From the NCBI RefSeq assembly GCF_001245615.1, contig NZ_CWKH01000002.1:124001-188000 (forward strand): 64,000 bases of DNA. Reading direction: 5' to 3'. A program made the translations under genes and the position numbers. A model generated the notes under the pieces. The model was not told where the DNA came from. It did no database searches and saw only the letters and a list, made by a program, of their open reading frames with translations. Shown here in pieces: positions 18,132 to 26,152 of the stretch (positions are counted from its first letter, which is position 1; the number at the start of each line of letters is the position of its first letter). Source of the DNA: Mycolicibacterium neworleansense (GTDB lineage: Bacteria; Actinomycetota; Actinomycetes; Mycobacteriales; Mycobacteriaceae).

Positions 18132-18602
18132 CTAGCCGGTGACTACTACGATCACGCCCGGTGGTTGCTCGGAAAGTTCCGGACGCCGCGGTTCGACGGG
18201 TGCCTGGATAGCCTTGCCGACGGCTTCGGCGGCTTCCTTCTCGCCCGGAGCCTCACCGAAGAACACCGTGGTGCCGGCGACACCCTCCAACGTGAGGTTG
18301 CCGGTCTCGGTGACGTTCCAGCGCGCTTCACGCAGCCGGTTGGCCGTGGTCTCGGCCGCACCGGGGACGTCGGAGATGTTGTACACCCGCACGTCGGCCT
18401 TGGCCTCGGGAGCCGGTTCGGCCTTGGCCGATGTCTTCGTGGTGCTCGTCGCGGTCGTCGTGGCCACCGCCGAAGACTGATCCGCGGAGTCGTCGTCTGA
18501 GCCGATCGCCTGGAACCCGACCAGCAGGAACACGACCCCGAGGAACAACAGCACCATCACCATGGCGCGGAGGGGTAACCCGGAGGAGTCTCGCTGATTC
18601 AT
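18132..18602 (-). CDS. virR: LytR_C-domain membrane protein (VirR/Rv0431-like)
   Basis: About 156 residues. A short basic N-terminus is followed by one membrane helix ([20 protein letters not shown]), a Ser/Thr/Ala-rich linker and an extracytoplasmic LytR_C domain ([30 protein letters not shown]). It is positionally and structurally equivalent to Rv0431, known as VirR, which affects vesicle release and envelope organisation in M. tuberculosis. ATG 18602 is used; GTG codons at 18611 and 18608 are alternatives. It ends 10 bases before sodC on the same strand. Confidence 0.88.
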   Translation of the reverse strand: MNQRDSSGLPLRAMVMVLLFLGVVFLLVGFQAIGSDDDSADQSSAVATTTATSTTKTSAKAEPAPEAKADVRVYNISDVPGAAETTANRLREARWNVTETGNLTLEGVAGTTVFFGEAPGEKEAAEAVGKAIQAPVEPRRPELSEQPPGVIVVVTG

Positions 18603-18650
18603 CGCCACCACTGTATCGAGCGAACCGCCCGATCCCTCATCGCGTGACCT

Positions 18651-18672
18651 TTAGGTAGTGATTAGGTAGTGA
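18651..18672. repeat. Perfect 11-bp tandem duplication at the DUF3263 stop codon
   Basis: TTAGGTAGTGA occurs twice without spacing (18651-18661 and 18662-18672). On the minus strand each copy supplies a TAA; the first one reached is the stop codon of the DUF3263 gene, so the second copy lies just beyond the stop. It looks like replication slippage. Confidence 0.8.
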
Positions 18673-18973
18673 TATCGAAGCCGAGCCGCCGCGCAGCCCG
18701 CGCCTTCTGGCGGCTGGCCCGCATGCGCCGCAGCCGCTTGACCAGCATCGGGTCGGCAGCCAGCGCCTCGGGACGGTCCACCAGCGCGTTCAGCACCTGG
18801 TAGTACCGCGTGGCCGACATCGAGAAGAGCTCTTTGATCGCGTCTTCCTTGCTGCCCGCGTACTTCCACCACTGGCGCTCGAAAGCCAAAATATCGTGTT
18901 CGCGCCGGGTGAGCCCATCGCTCAGATCAGAGTCGTCCCCGGATTGCTCAGTCCGCGCCATGGCGCCGTCCAT
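18662..18973 (-). CDS. DUF3263 protein (Rv0430-like)
   Basis: A 103-residue basic protein with the DUF3263 core LTRREHDILAFERQWW, KEDAIKELFSMSATRYYQVLNALVD and an Arg/Lys-rich C-terminus (VKRLRRMRASRQKARAARR). The helical core followed by a basic tail suggests a nucleic-acid-binding role, which is inference. ATG 18973 was chosen: it has GGGAG six bases upstream and gives the same length as Rv0430 (about 102). A longer frame to 19333 is open but overlaps def. It is the first gene of the Rv0430-virR-sodC-YbdK series, divergent from def. Confidence 0.88.
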   Translation of the reverse strand: MDGAMARTEQSGDDSDLSDGLTRREHDILAFERQWWKYAGSKEDAIKELFSMSATRYYQVLNALVDRPEALAADPMLVKRLRRMRASRQKARAARRLGFDITT

Positions 18974-19013
18974 ATTGCTCCCTGGACCCTTCCGATACGT
19001 GAGAAATGACATC

Positions 19014-19043
19014 GCTGTGGTTCGGCGATTATTCAACCACGGC
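19014..19043. promoter_or_regulatory. Inverted repeat in the DUF3263/def divergent spacer
   Basis: GCTGTGGTT (19014-19022) is mirrored by AACCACGGC (19035-19043), 8 of 9 positions paired with a 12-nt spacer. It sits in the middle of the 138-bp spacer between two divergent genes, a natural place for an operator. No bound protein can be named. Confidence 0.35.
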
Positions 19044-19111
19044 TTGCTGGGTCCGGCTGACACATAAACCCGCGAGTCGGGGGAGAAGGCTTTCCCACTT
19101 AAGCTTCCCCC

Positions 19112-19705
19112 ATGGCCGTCGTACCGATTTGCATCGTCGGAGATCCCGTTCTGCACACCCCGACCGAGCCGGTGCCGGTCGGCCCGGACGGTTCGCTTCC
19201 CGCAGACCTGCCCGAACTCATCCAGACCATGTTCGACACCATGGACGCGGCCAACGGGGTTGGCTTGGCCGCCAACCAGATCGGCGTGTCGAAGCGGTTG
19301 TTCGTCTATGACTGCGCCCCGACGCGCGGCCACACCACGCGCCGCCGCGGGGTGGTCATCAATCCGGTGCTGGAGACTTCAGAGGTTCCCGAGACGATGC
19401 CCGACCCCGACGAGGACGAGGAAGGCTGCCTGTCGGTGCCGGGCGAGAATTTCCCGACCGGCCGGGCTGACTGGGCGCGGGTCACCGGCCTGGACGCCGA
19501 CGGTTCGCCGGTCACTCTCGAGGGCACCGACTTGTTTGCCCGGATGCTGCAGCACGAGACCGGGCATCTCGACGGGTTCCTCTACATCGACCGGCTCGTG
19601 GGCCGGCATGCCCGCGCCGCCAAGAAGACCGTCAAGCGCAACGGCTGGGGTGTGCCTGGTCTGTCCTGGATGCCCGGCGAGGTTCCCGACCCGTTCGGTC
19701 ACTGA
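19112..19705 (+). CDS. def: Peptide deformylase
   Basis: A 197-residue deformylase removing the N-formyl group from nascent proteins (Rv0429c homologue, same length). The three family motifs are present: [10 protein letters not shown] (49-58), EGCLSVPG (104-111, metal ligand Cys106) and HETGH (148-152, metal ligands His148 and His152, catalytic Glu149). The basic C-terminal extension ([11 protein letters not shown]) is typical of actinobacteria. The ATG is preceded by a C-rich run (CTTCCCCC) with no Shine-Dalgarno sequence, so initiation may be leaderless. Confidence 0.96.
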   Translation: MAVVPICIVGDPVLHTPTEPVPVGPDGSLPADLPELIQTMFDTMDAANGVGLAANQIGVSKRLFVYDCAPTRGHTTRRRGVVINPVLETSEVPETMPDPDEDEEGCLSVPGENFPTGRADWARVTGLDADGSPVTLEGTDLFARMLQHETGHLDGFLYIDRLVGRHARAAKKTVKRNGWGVPGLSWMPGEVPDPFGH

Positions 19706-19717
19706 TACCCGTCCCTG

Positions 19718-20623
19718 ATGCCTGAGTTGCCCGCGCCCGGGTCCCGGGTCAGCCTGCGTTACCGGCTTCGGACCGGGTCGGCCAAGCCGATGACCGACGT
19801 CATCGGCCATCTGGAGGCCCTGGAGCCGGCGGTGCTGATCCGCACCAAGGACGGCGAGCTCGTCGACATCGATCCAGCCGACATCGTCAGCGTGCGCGAG
19901 CTGTCGCACGCCCCGGTGCGGGCCTCGGAGATCCGCGCGCTCGAACACGCGGCGGCCCTGGCGTGGCCGGGTGTCGAACAGCAGTGGCTGGGCGGCTGGC
20001 TGCTGCGCGCCGGGCACGGCGTCACCAGCCGCGCCAATTCGGCCATCCCGCTGGACGTCTCGGCGCAGATCGCCGACCTCTCCGCGGTACGCGACTGGTA
20101 CCGCGAGCGCGACCTGCCGGCTTGGCTGGCCCTGCCCGAACGGCTGCTGCCGCTGCGCACCCCCGGGATCAAACCGGCCCGGGTCATGGTGCGTGACGTC
20201 ACGCCGGGGCGACCATCGCCGTCGAGCGTCACGCTGGCCCAGCAACCGGATGCCCAGTGGCTGCGGATCTACCAGCGCGAGGTCCCCGTCGATGTCCTGA
20301 CGGCGGTGGTCGACGGTGCGCTCACCTTCGCGACGGTGCCCGATTGCGCGGTCGGCCGCGGCGCCCTGACCAAGGCGCCCGACGGCACGGCCTGGCTGGG
20401 CATCTCGTCGGTCCGGGTCTCCCCCGACCATCGCAGGCAGGGCCATGCCCGGGCGGTGTGCGAGGCACTGCTGGCCTGGGGTGCCGAGTCGGGAGCCGGC
20501 CGGGCCTACGTCCAGGTGGAGATCGACAACCCCCCGGCCATTGCGCTGTACACCGCGTTGGGCTTCCGGCTGCATCACCAGACCCGCTATGTCGCGGCCG
20601 ACAATGTGCTCGGTTCGCGCTGA
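19718..20623 (+). CDS. GNAT-family N-acetyltransferase (Rv0428c-like)
   Basis: A 301-residue two-part protein. The N-terminal about 75 residues form an SH3-like barrel (SRVSLRYRL, IRTKDGELVDIDPADIVSV). The rest is a GNAT domain, whose acetyl-CoA pyrophosphate loop is in SPDHRRQGHARAVCEALLAWG, followed by the conserved VQVEIDNPPAIALYTALGFRLHHQTRY. The substrate is unknown. It starts 12 bases after def and precedes xthA, the same order as in M. tuberculosis. Confidence 0.9.
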   Translation: MPELPAPGSRVSLRYRLRTGSAKPMTDVIGHLEALEPAVLIRTKDGELVDIDPADIVSVRELSHAPVRASEIRALEHAAALAWPGVEQQWLGGWLLRAGHGVTSRANSAIPLDVSAQIADLSAVRDWYRERDLPAWLALPERLLPLRTPGIKPARVMVRDVTPGRPSPSSVTLAQQPDAQWLRIYQREVPVDVLTAVVDGALTFATVPDCAVGRGALTKAPDGTAWLGISSVRVSPDHRRQGHARAVCEALLAWGAESGAGRAYVQVEIDNPPAIALYTALGFRLHHQTRYVAADNVLGSR

Positions 20624-20641
20624 CCCGTAACCTCTATCCCC

Positions 20642-21454
20642 ATGCGCCTGGCCACCTGGAACGTCAATTCGATCCGAACCCGAGCTGACCGCGTGGTCGA
20701 CTGGCTGGAGCGGGCCGATGTCGACGTGCTGGCCATGCAGGAGACCAAGTGCACCGACGCGCAGTTCCCGATGCTGCCGTTCGCGGCGCTGGGCTACGAG
20801 GTGGCCCACATCGGGCTCAACCAGTGGAACGGCGTGGCCATCGCGTCGCGCGTCGGCCTCGACGACATCGAGATCGGCTTCCCGGGACAGCCGACCTGGA
20901 GCAGCAAGCCCGAGGAAGAGGCCATCGCCGAGGCCCGCGCGCTCGGCGCCACCTGCGGCGGGGTGCGGGTGTGGAGCCTGTACGTTCCCAATGGCCGCAC
21001 GCTGGCCGATCCGCATTACGCCTACAAACTGGATTGGCTTGCCGCGCTGCGGGATACCGCGGAAGGCTGGCTGAAGGAGAACCCGGAGCAGCCCATCGCC
21101 CTGGTCGGCGACTGGAACATCGCCCCCAAGGACGAAGACGTCTGGGACATGGCCGCGTTCAACGGCAGCACCCACGTGTCCGAGCCCGAGCGGGCCGCGT
21201 TCCAGGCCATGCACGACGCCCAATTCACCGACGTGGTACGGCCTTTCACCGAGGGGCCGGGGGTCTACACGTACTGGGACTACACCCAGCTGGCCTTCCA
21301 GAAGCGCCGCGGCATGCGCATCGACTTCATCCTCGGCTCCCCCGGTCTGGCCGCCCGCGTCACCAATGCCGAGATCGTGAAGGACGAACGACGCCCCAAG
21401 AAGGGCACCACCGCACCCAGCGACCACGCCCCGGTCGTGGTCGAGCTCGGCTGA
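20642..21454 (+). CDS. xthA: Exodeoxyribonuclease III
   Basis: A 270-residue EEP-family AP endonuclease/3'-5' exonuclease for base-excision repair (Rv0427c homologue). Motifs: MRLATWNVNSIRTR at the N-terminus (Asn), MQETKCTD (metal-binding Glu near 36), the VGDWNIAPKDED loop (Asp and Asn), and the C-terminal PSDHAPV with the catalytic His. Length is normal for the family. It is the last gene of the def-GNAT-xthA group; the next gene has its own TAACAT box (21479-21484). Confidence 0.95.
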   Translation: MRLATWNVNSIRTRADRVVDWLERADVDVLAMQETKCTDAQFPMLPFAALGYEVAHIGLNQWNGVAIASRVGLDDIEIGFPGQPTWSSKPEEEAIAEARALGATCGGVRVWSLYVPNGRTLADPHYAYKLDWLAALRDTAEGWLKENPEQPIALVGDWNIAPKDEDVWDMAAFNGSTHVSEPERAAFQAMHDAQFTDVVRPFTEGPGVYTYWDYTQLAFQKRRGMRIDFILGSPGLAARVTNAEIVKDERRPKKGTTAPSDHAPVVVELG

Positions 21455-21506
21455 GCCTTTCGGTCAGTGCGGGACGGCTAACATTGGCCCGACGGGAGGG
21501 GGCCGG

Positions 21507-23075
21507 ATGACGACCAGGTGGAGCGCGGTATCCAAATCGCCGACCTTGCCCGTGGGCCACGCACCGGCCGCCGGGCTCACCGCCACCGACCTGTTCACCC
21601 CGCCGGCGGCGCCCACGGTCACCCTCGACGAGAAGCTGCGCCGCGCCTACTTCTGGCTGATCAACAAGGCCGTGATCTCCCCGTTTTACGACGTCGAATT
21701 CGGATCGGACACCACGGTCACCTATCCGCTCGGTGATGCCGGCGCTGCCCTGAGCCTGCCGAAGCAACCCGCCTATTCCTCCAATGTCCTTGTCCCCCTG
21801 CTGACTTTCGCGGTCGGCGGAAGGTGTCTGCTGATCGGCGGCCCGGGTCGCGGCAAGACCACCCTGGCAGTGTTGATGGGGGTGCTGGCCGGGTCCGCGC
21901 CCGCCGATGTGCGCCGCCATGTCCAGCAGGGCCAGCCGCAGCTGACCGTGGGCGATCTGGTCGGGATCCCGCTGCCGCGCGACCTGGTGCAGGCGGGGAG
22001 CCTGGCCGAGATCACCATCGCCTGGAAGAGCTGGCTGACCGCACCGGTCAAGATCGTCGACGAGTACAACCGGATTCCGACCAAGACCCAGTCCGCGCTG
22101 CTGACCATGGTCGCCGAGGGGTATGTGGAAAGCCACGACCAGATGCACGTCACCGCACCCGAGCACGGCGTGCAGAGCTGGTTTTTCACCGCCAACGACG
22201 ACGGCGGTGGCGGCACCTTCCCGGTGATCCAAGCGCTGCGCGACCGCATCGACGTGACCGTTCAGGCGTTCGGCTTCAACAGCCGGTTCCTCGATGAGCT
22301 GGTGAGCCGGGTGGAGGCCGGTGACCGCCCCGAGGACAACGTGCCCGCCGAGCTGGTGTTCGGCGCTGCCGAGCAGGCGGCCATGGTCGAGCAGATCCGT
22401 GCTGTTCCGGTGCCCACCGACGTGCGCCGTCAGTTGGAGTTCTTCGTCAGCCACTTCGAATTCGTCCAGCACGGCGGTCGCCGCTTCGAGTACCGGACCA
22501 AGGATGTGGTGGCCACGGCCGGCCTTGAGGTCGAGCAGATCATCGACGCCAATTCGGGTGCCGATCTGCAGGTCGATCTCGGCGCGCAGACCGTCAACGG
22601 GGTGTCCGTGCGGTCCCTGCAGAACCTGGTGCTCTACGCCAAGGCGCTGGCCTGGTTCCGGGGTAACGACACCGTCACCCTCGAGGATGTGCGGGCGATG
22701 GTGCCGTTCGCGTTGCGCGGCAAGCTGTTACCGAATACTGCCCATCCCCGGTTCGACACCGGCGCCGACCGGGAACTGGCCTCGGATCCGGCGAGCTGGC
22801 TGACCGACCTGTTCGACAACTCGTGCCGGGAGTTCGTCGCACTGGCGCGTGAGGGCGAGGATCCGGTGGCCGAACTGCTCGACCAGTTCGGCCGCGGCCT
22901 CGATGGTTTGGACGCGCTCGAGGTGTCGCGGCGCCTCACCACGATCGAGGCTCGCATCTCGGCGGTCTCCGGCGTCGGCAAGATCTACGGCCGGGATTTC
23001 GATGATCTGGTCGCGTTGAAGTATCTCTACCAACGGTATTCGAACTATCTGCACTGGCTGGAGAGCGGCCGGTGA
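21507..23075 (+). CDS. MoxR-type AAA+ ATPase
   Basis: A 522-residue MoxR-like AAA+ ATPase. Walker A is GGPGRGKTT (about 112-120), Walker B is VKIVDEYNR (Asp185-Glu186), and sensor-type residues lie in WFFTANDDG and the RDRI segment. About 200 extra residues follow the AAA lid, longer than the usual 320-residue MoxR. Such ATPases act with vWA-domain proteins as chaperones that remodel or insert metal into a target. The vWA partner is encoded two genes downstream. It is the first gene of a five-gene overlapping operon, with GGGAGGGGG ahead of ATG 21507 and its own probable promoter. Confidence 0.9.
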   Translation: MTTRWSAVSKSPTLPVGHAPAAGLTATDLFTPPAAPTVTLDEKLRRAYFWLINKAVISPFYDVEFGSDTTVTYPLGDAGAALSLPKQPAYSSNVLVPLLTFAVGGRCLLIGGPGRGKTTLAVLMGVLAGSAPADVRRHVQQGQPQLTVGDLVGIPLPRDLVQAGSLAEITIAWKSWLTAPVKIVDEYNRIPTKTQSALLTMVAEGYVESHDQMHVTAPEHGVQSWFFTANDDGGGGTFPVIQALRDRIDVTVQAFGFNSRFLDELVSRVEAGDRPEDNVPAELVFGAAEQAAMVEQIRAVPVPTDVRRQLEFFVSHFEFVQHGGRRFEYRTKDVVATAGLEVEQIIDANSGADLQVDLGAQTVNGVSVRSLQNLVLYAKALAWFRGNDTVTLEDVRAMVPFALRGKLLPNTAHPRFDTGADRELASDPASWLTDLFDNSCREFVALAREGEDPVAELLDQFGRGLDGLDALEVSRRLTTIEARISAVSGVGKIYGRDFDDLVALKYLYQRYSNYLHWLESGR

Positions 23076-23686
23076 TTGCCCGGGCGTACCACCAGGTCAA
23101 CCTGGACCCTGCCGCGCCCGCCGACCTCCCCACGGTGCCCGGACTCGATCTGGCCACCTCGGCCGACAACGTGGCGCGTTTCGGCGGTGACCCGCACCGT
23201 TACCGTCATGCGCTCAGCGGTATCGCGGCGCCGGCCGAGACCATGTTCAACGCGGCGGCGGTGGCCGCCTGGCGGGCCGGCGTGCTGGGGATCCGCGACG
23301 ACGCGTTGTCCCGCGTGCAGCTGCTGCCGATCGATCTCGCGGCCTCGGTGCTGGGCCTACCGGTGGATGCGGTTGTCCCCTTCACCGATGGGCAGGCGGT
23401 CGACCGGTTCTACTGGCCGTTGCGCCGGCCGGGCGAATTGATCGCGCGGATCGGCGGTTTCACCGGCCTCGGAGGCCGCTGGGACCAGCCGCCCACCGAT
23501 CCCGTACCTTGCCTGCCCGGCAGGTGGACCGTGTCTGTCGGTGCGCAACGCTGGCAGATCGATGCCGACGTATTCGGCCACGTGATCTCCGACGCCCCCG
23601 CAGCCGGCGTGCACCAGGGCCGAGCCGCCACGGCGCAACTGGTCGTGCGCCCCACCTCACATCTGGCCGAGATCTGGCCGGCATGA
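23072..23686 (+). CDS. Uncharacterised protein of the MoxR-vWA operon
   Basis: A 204-residue protein starting with GTG that overlaps the MoxR stop. I do not recognise a domain. It is Ala/Pro-rich, without signal peptide or membrane segment, and has a predicted alpha-helical first half (AETMFNAAAVAAWRAGVLGI) and a beta-rich second half (WTVSVGAQRWQIDADVFG). Its position between the ATPase and the vWA protein suggests an adaptor or target subunit of the same machine; this is inference from gene order only. Confidence 0.75.
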   Translation: MIARAYHQVNLDPAAPADLPTVPGLDLATSADNVARFGGDPHRYRHALSGIAAPAETMFNAAAVAAWRAGVLGIRDDALSRVQLLPIDLAASVLGLPVDAVVPFTDGQAVDRFYWPLRRPGELIARIGGFTGLGGRWDQPPTDPVPCLPGRWTVSVGAQRWQIDADVFGHVISDAPAAGVHQGRAATAQLVVRPTSHLAEIWPA

Positions 23687-25545
23687 CCGGACGGGCACCC
23701 ACCGACGCCGAGCTGGACGCCTGGCAGGCCGCCCTCGACCTGTGGGGCGTGCAGCTGCATCGACCGAACATGGTGCGCGACAGCACAACCGGCACGTTCG
23801 CCTGGTTCGCCTTCCCGCCGTCCATTTCGATCGACGTCGACGAGCTGGCCCGCCAGGGGGCCGAGGGTCATCTGATCAGCGTCTTCGCGCATGAGATCGG
23901 CCATCACGTGCTGTCTCCCAGTACCCGCGTCGTTTCGTTCAAACTGCTGCAGCAGATGGCCCGGGCGATCGTGGCGAGCGATCCGCGCCGGGCCATCCCC
24001 GTCACCGGCACGGCCCGGCACCTGTCGAATCTGTGGTCGGACCTGCTCATCAACGACCGGGTGGTCCGGATGCAGCGCCGCCTGCACCCGGATACCGAAC
24101 CGGACATGATCGCCTTGTGGCGCACACTGACCGCTCGGCAGCCGGTGACGAATGCGGCGTGGTGGGTGCTGATGCACGCCTATGAGCTGCTGTGGTCGCT
24201 GCCGTCGAACACCCTGTGCCCCAACGATCCTCCCTCGGTGCCCGAGACAGTGCGAAAGGACGTGCGGGCTCGCCAGGACGTCGACCCGGCCACGCTCGAC
24301 GTGTCGATGGTCCGCAAGGACCTGCAGGACAAGGAACGTGTGCACCGGGCCGCGGCCATGCGGGTGCGCGCCCTGCAGGACGAACTGTTGCTGAGCCAAC
24401 CGGTACAACCGGTTGCCGACGCCGAGTACGTGGCTCAGGCGGTCCGCACCTTCGGGGCGGACCCGGTGGGCGGGGCACTGACCTTCGGCATGGTGCTGGT
24501 GCCCTATCTGGTGTTGGAGTCGATGATCCCCGACGGAGCCGCACTCCCCGGCGGTGGCTGCGCCGAACAGGACGGAGACCCCGCGACCGCAGCCGAACTG
24601 GCACAGGTGCTCGCCGATCCGCGGCTCGACGAGCCGCCGGTGCACCCCGCGGCAGCTGCGCTCGGGGCCTCCACGCCGGAGCAGGCACCGGGCCAAAGTC
24701 ACGGCGTCGCACAGACACTGGCCCTATTCTCCGGATCAGACCCCAACGCCGTCATGCTGGCCTGGTACGAGGCGCAGGCCCGGCCGTGGATCCGCCCACT
24801 GCTGCAGTCAGGGCACGGCGTGGCCGCTCATGGAATCCCGGGACCGTTGGAGACATGGGAGCTCGGCGACGATGCCACCGAGCTGGACTGGCCGGCCACG
24901 CTCGCTGTGAACCCGGTGGTGGTGCCCGGGGTGACCACCCGTCGTCGCACCCAACTGCCCGACGATCCGGTCGTCACCACCGAAGCGGTGACCCTGGATC
25001 TCTACATCGACTCGTCCGGCTCGATGCCGCGTCCCGAGCGCGGTTCGCCGGCCGTGCTGGCCGGCATGATTCTCGTGCTGTCGGTACTCAAAGGCGGCGG
25101 GCGGGTTCGGGTCACGTCATGGTCGGGCCGCGGCCAGGTCGCCGGTGACAGCGTGTACACCCGCGACCGGTTGGAGATCATGCGTCAGCTGACGACCTTC
25201 TACAGTGGCGGCACCGTGTTTCCCCTCGATCTGCTGGCCCACCGGTATCCACCCGGCGACCACAAGCCTGATGAGCTGCGCCACCTGGTGGTGTTGTCCG
25301 ACGACGGTCTGACATCACTGTTCGGCGCAGGCCAGCAGGAGTACGCCGGTGTGGCAGCGGCGGTCCGTCGGCAACTCGCCACCGCCACCCTGCTGGTGCA
25401 GGACCGAACGCGCTCGGTGGCCGCTCCGGCCGCCGAGGCCGGTTACGGCGTCGACTACTTGGACAACATGTCCGACGCGCCGGCGGTCTGCGCGCGGCTG
25501 GCCGCGCACATCGCCGGGTATCGGCGAGAGGTGCTGCATGGCTGA
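23683..25545 (+). CDS. Zincin-like plus von Willebrand factor A domain protein
   Basis: A 620-residue soluble protein with two recognisable parts. Near the N-terminus HEIGHH (70-75) matches the HExxH zinc-metallopeptidase motif. The C-terminal about 190 residues are a vWA domain with MIDAS DSSGS (from Asp443), a conserved Thr in YSGGTVFP and Asp in VVLSDDG, an intact metal site. The middle (about 200-430) is helical with charged segments (KDLQDKERVHRAAAMRVRAL). vWA proteins of this type pair with MoxR ATPases; here the same chain may also cleave protein. ATG 23683 overlaps the preceding stop (ATGA); the upstream open frame to 23509 lies inside the previous gene. Confidence 0.85.
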   Translation: MTGRAPTDAELDAWQAALDLWGVQLHRPNMVRDSTTGTFAWFAFPPSISIDVDELARQGAEGHLISVFAHEIGHHVLSPSTRVVSFKLLQQMARAIVASDPRRAIPVTGTARHLSNLWSDLLINDRVVRMQRRLHPDTEPDMIALWRTLTARQPVTNAAWWVLMHAYELLWSLPSNTLCPNDPPSVPETVRKDVRARQDVDPATLDVSMVRKDLQDKERVHRAAAMRVRALQDELLLSQPVQPVADAEYVAQAVRTFGADPVGGALTFGMVLVPYLVLESMIPDGAALPGGGCAEQDGDPATAAELAQVLADPRLDEPPVHPAAAALGASTPEQAPGQSHGVAQTLALFSGSDPNAVMLAWYEAQARPWIRPLLQSGHGVAAHGIPGPLETWELGDDATELDWPATLAVNPVVVPGVTTRRRTQLPDDPVVTTEAVTLDLYIDSSGSMPRPERGSPAVLAGMILVLSVLKGGGRVRVTSWSGRGQVAGDSVYTRDRLEIMRQLTTFYSGGTVFPLDLLAHRYPPGDHKPDELRHLVVLSDDGLTSLFGAGQQEYAGVAAAVRRQLATATLLVQDRTRSVAAPAAEAGYGVDYLDNMSDAPAVCARLAAHIAGYRREVLHG

Positions 25546-26152
25546 ACAATTGACGAACTGGTTCGCCGAGGAATTGGACGAGCAGGTGGTGTGGTCCGCG
25601 CTGAGGCCCGGCCCCACGGTGGACGAGGTCGCCGCGCGGATGGCGAGTACGCCGCAGCCGTTTCTCGCTGACACCGTCGACGTGGTGGCGCTCGCCTGTG
25701 ACGTGTTCAACCATACCGGCTGTGCAGCGGCCGCCCAGCGCATCACCGAGCGCGGCTCACCCGCGTCCCGGCGCGGCGCAGCCATCGGGTTGTGGTTGTT
25801 CGCCAGTGCGGATCTCATCGGTCCGTTCACCGCGCCGCTGGACGAGCGGAAGGCCGCGACAGCGTTGTTGGCGTTGGCTTTTCGGGTGGCCCCGCTGGTC
25901 GACCCCGGCCGTTGGCTCAGCGACGCGGAACGCCGCGACGAGGCGGTGCGCACCTTCCTGCTGTGGAACGGCCTGTTGCCGCACGGCGAGGATGCCGTGC
26001 AGGCCCGTTCGTTGTTCGAGATGCGTGATTCGGTGCGACGCGAAAGCGCACTGGCTCAGGCTCTGGCCGATCACGAGCACCGCATGGCCGTGCAACGCCG
26101 TCTGGCCGACGCCCAGGCCAAAGAAGCTGCGGCACGGTACAACAGTGAGTGA
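25538..26152 (+). CDS. Uncharacterised helical protein of the MoxR-vWA operon
   Basis: A 204-residue Ala-rich, mostly alpha-helical cytosolic protein without a family I know. Leu/Ala-rich helices (ERKAATALLALAFRVAPLV) resemble helical-repeat scaffolds, and the C-terminal about 45 residues are strongly charged and probably coiled coil (ALADHEHRMAVQRRLADAQAKEAA). ATG 25538 lies inside the end of the vWA gene (8-base overlap), and its own stop overlaps the next GTG. A structural or adaptor role in the operon product is inferred. Confidence 0.75.
   Translation: MAEQLTNWFAEELDEQVVWSALRPGPTVDEVAARMASTPQPFLADTVDVVALACDVFNHTGCAAAAQRITERGSPASRRGAAIGLWLFASADLIGPFTAPLDERKAATALLALAFRVAPLVDPGRWLSDAERRDEAVRTFLLWNGLLPHGEDAVQARSLFEMRDSVRRESALAQALADHEHRMAVQRRLADAQAKEAAARYNSE

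Noticed and set aside
19379..21427. Open frame of 682 codons on the minus strand across def, GNAT and xthA
   Set aside because: Composition is that of a shadow frame (rich in Gly, Arg, His, Gln), it has no domain, and three well-supported genes occupy the other strand.
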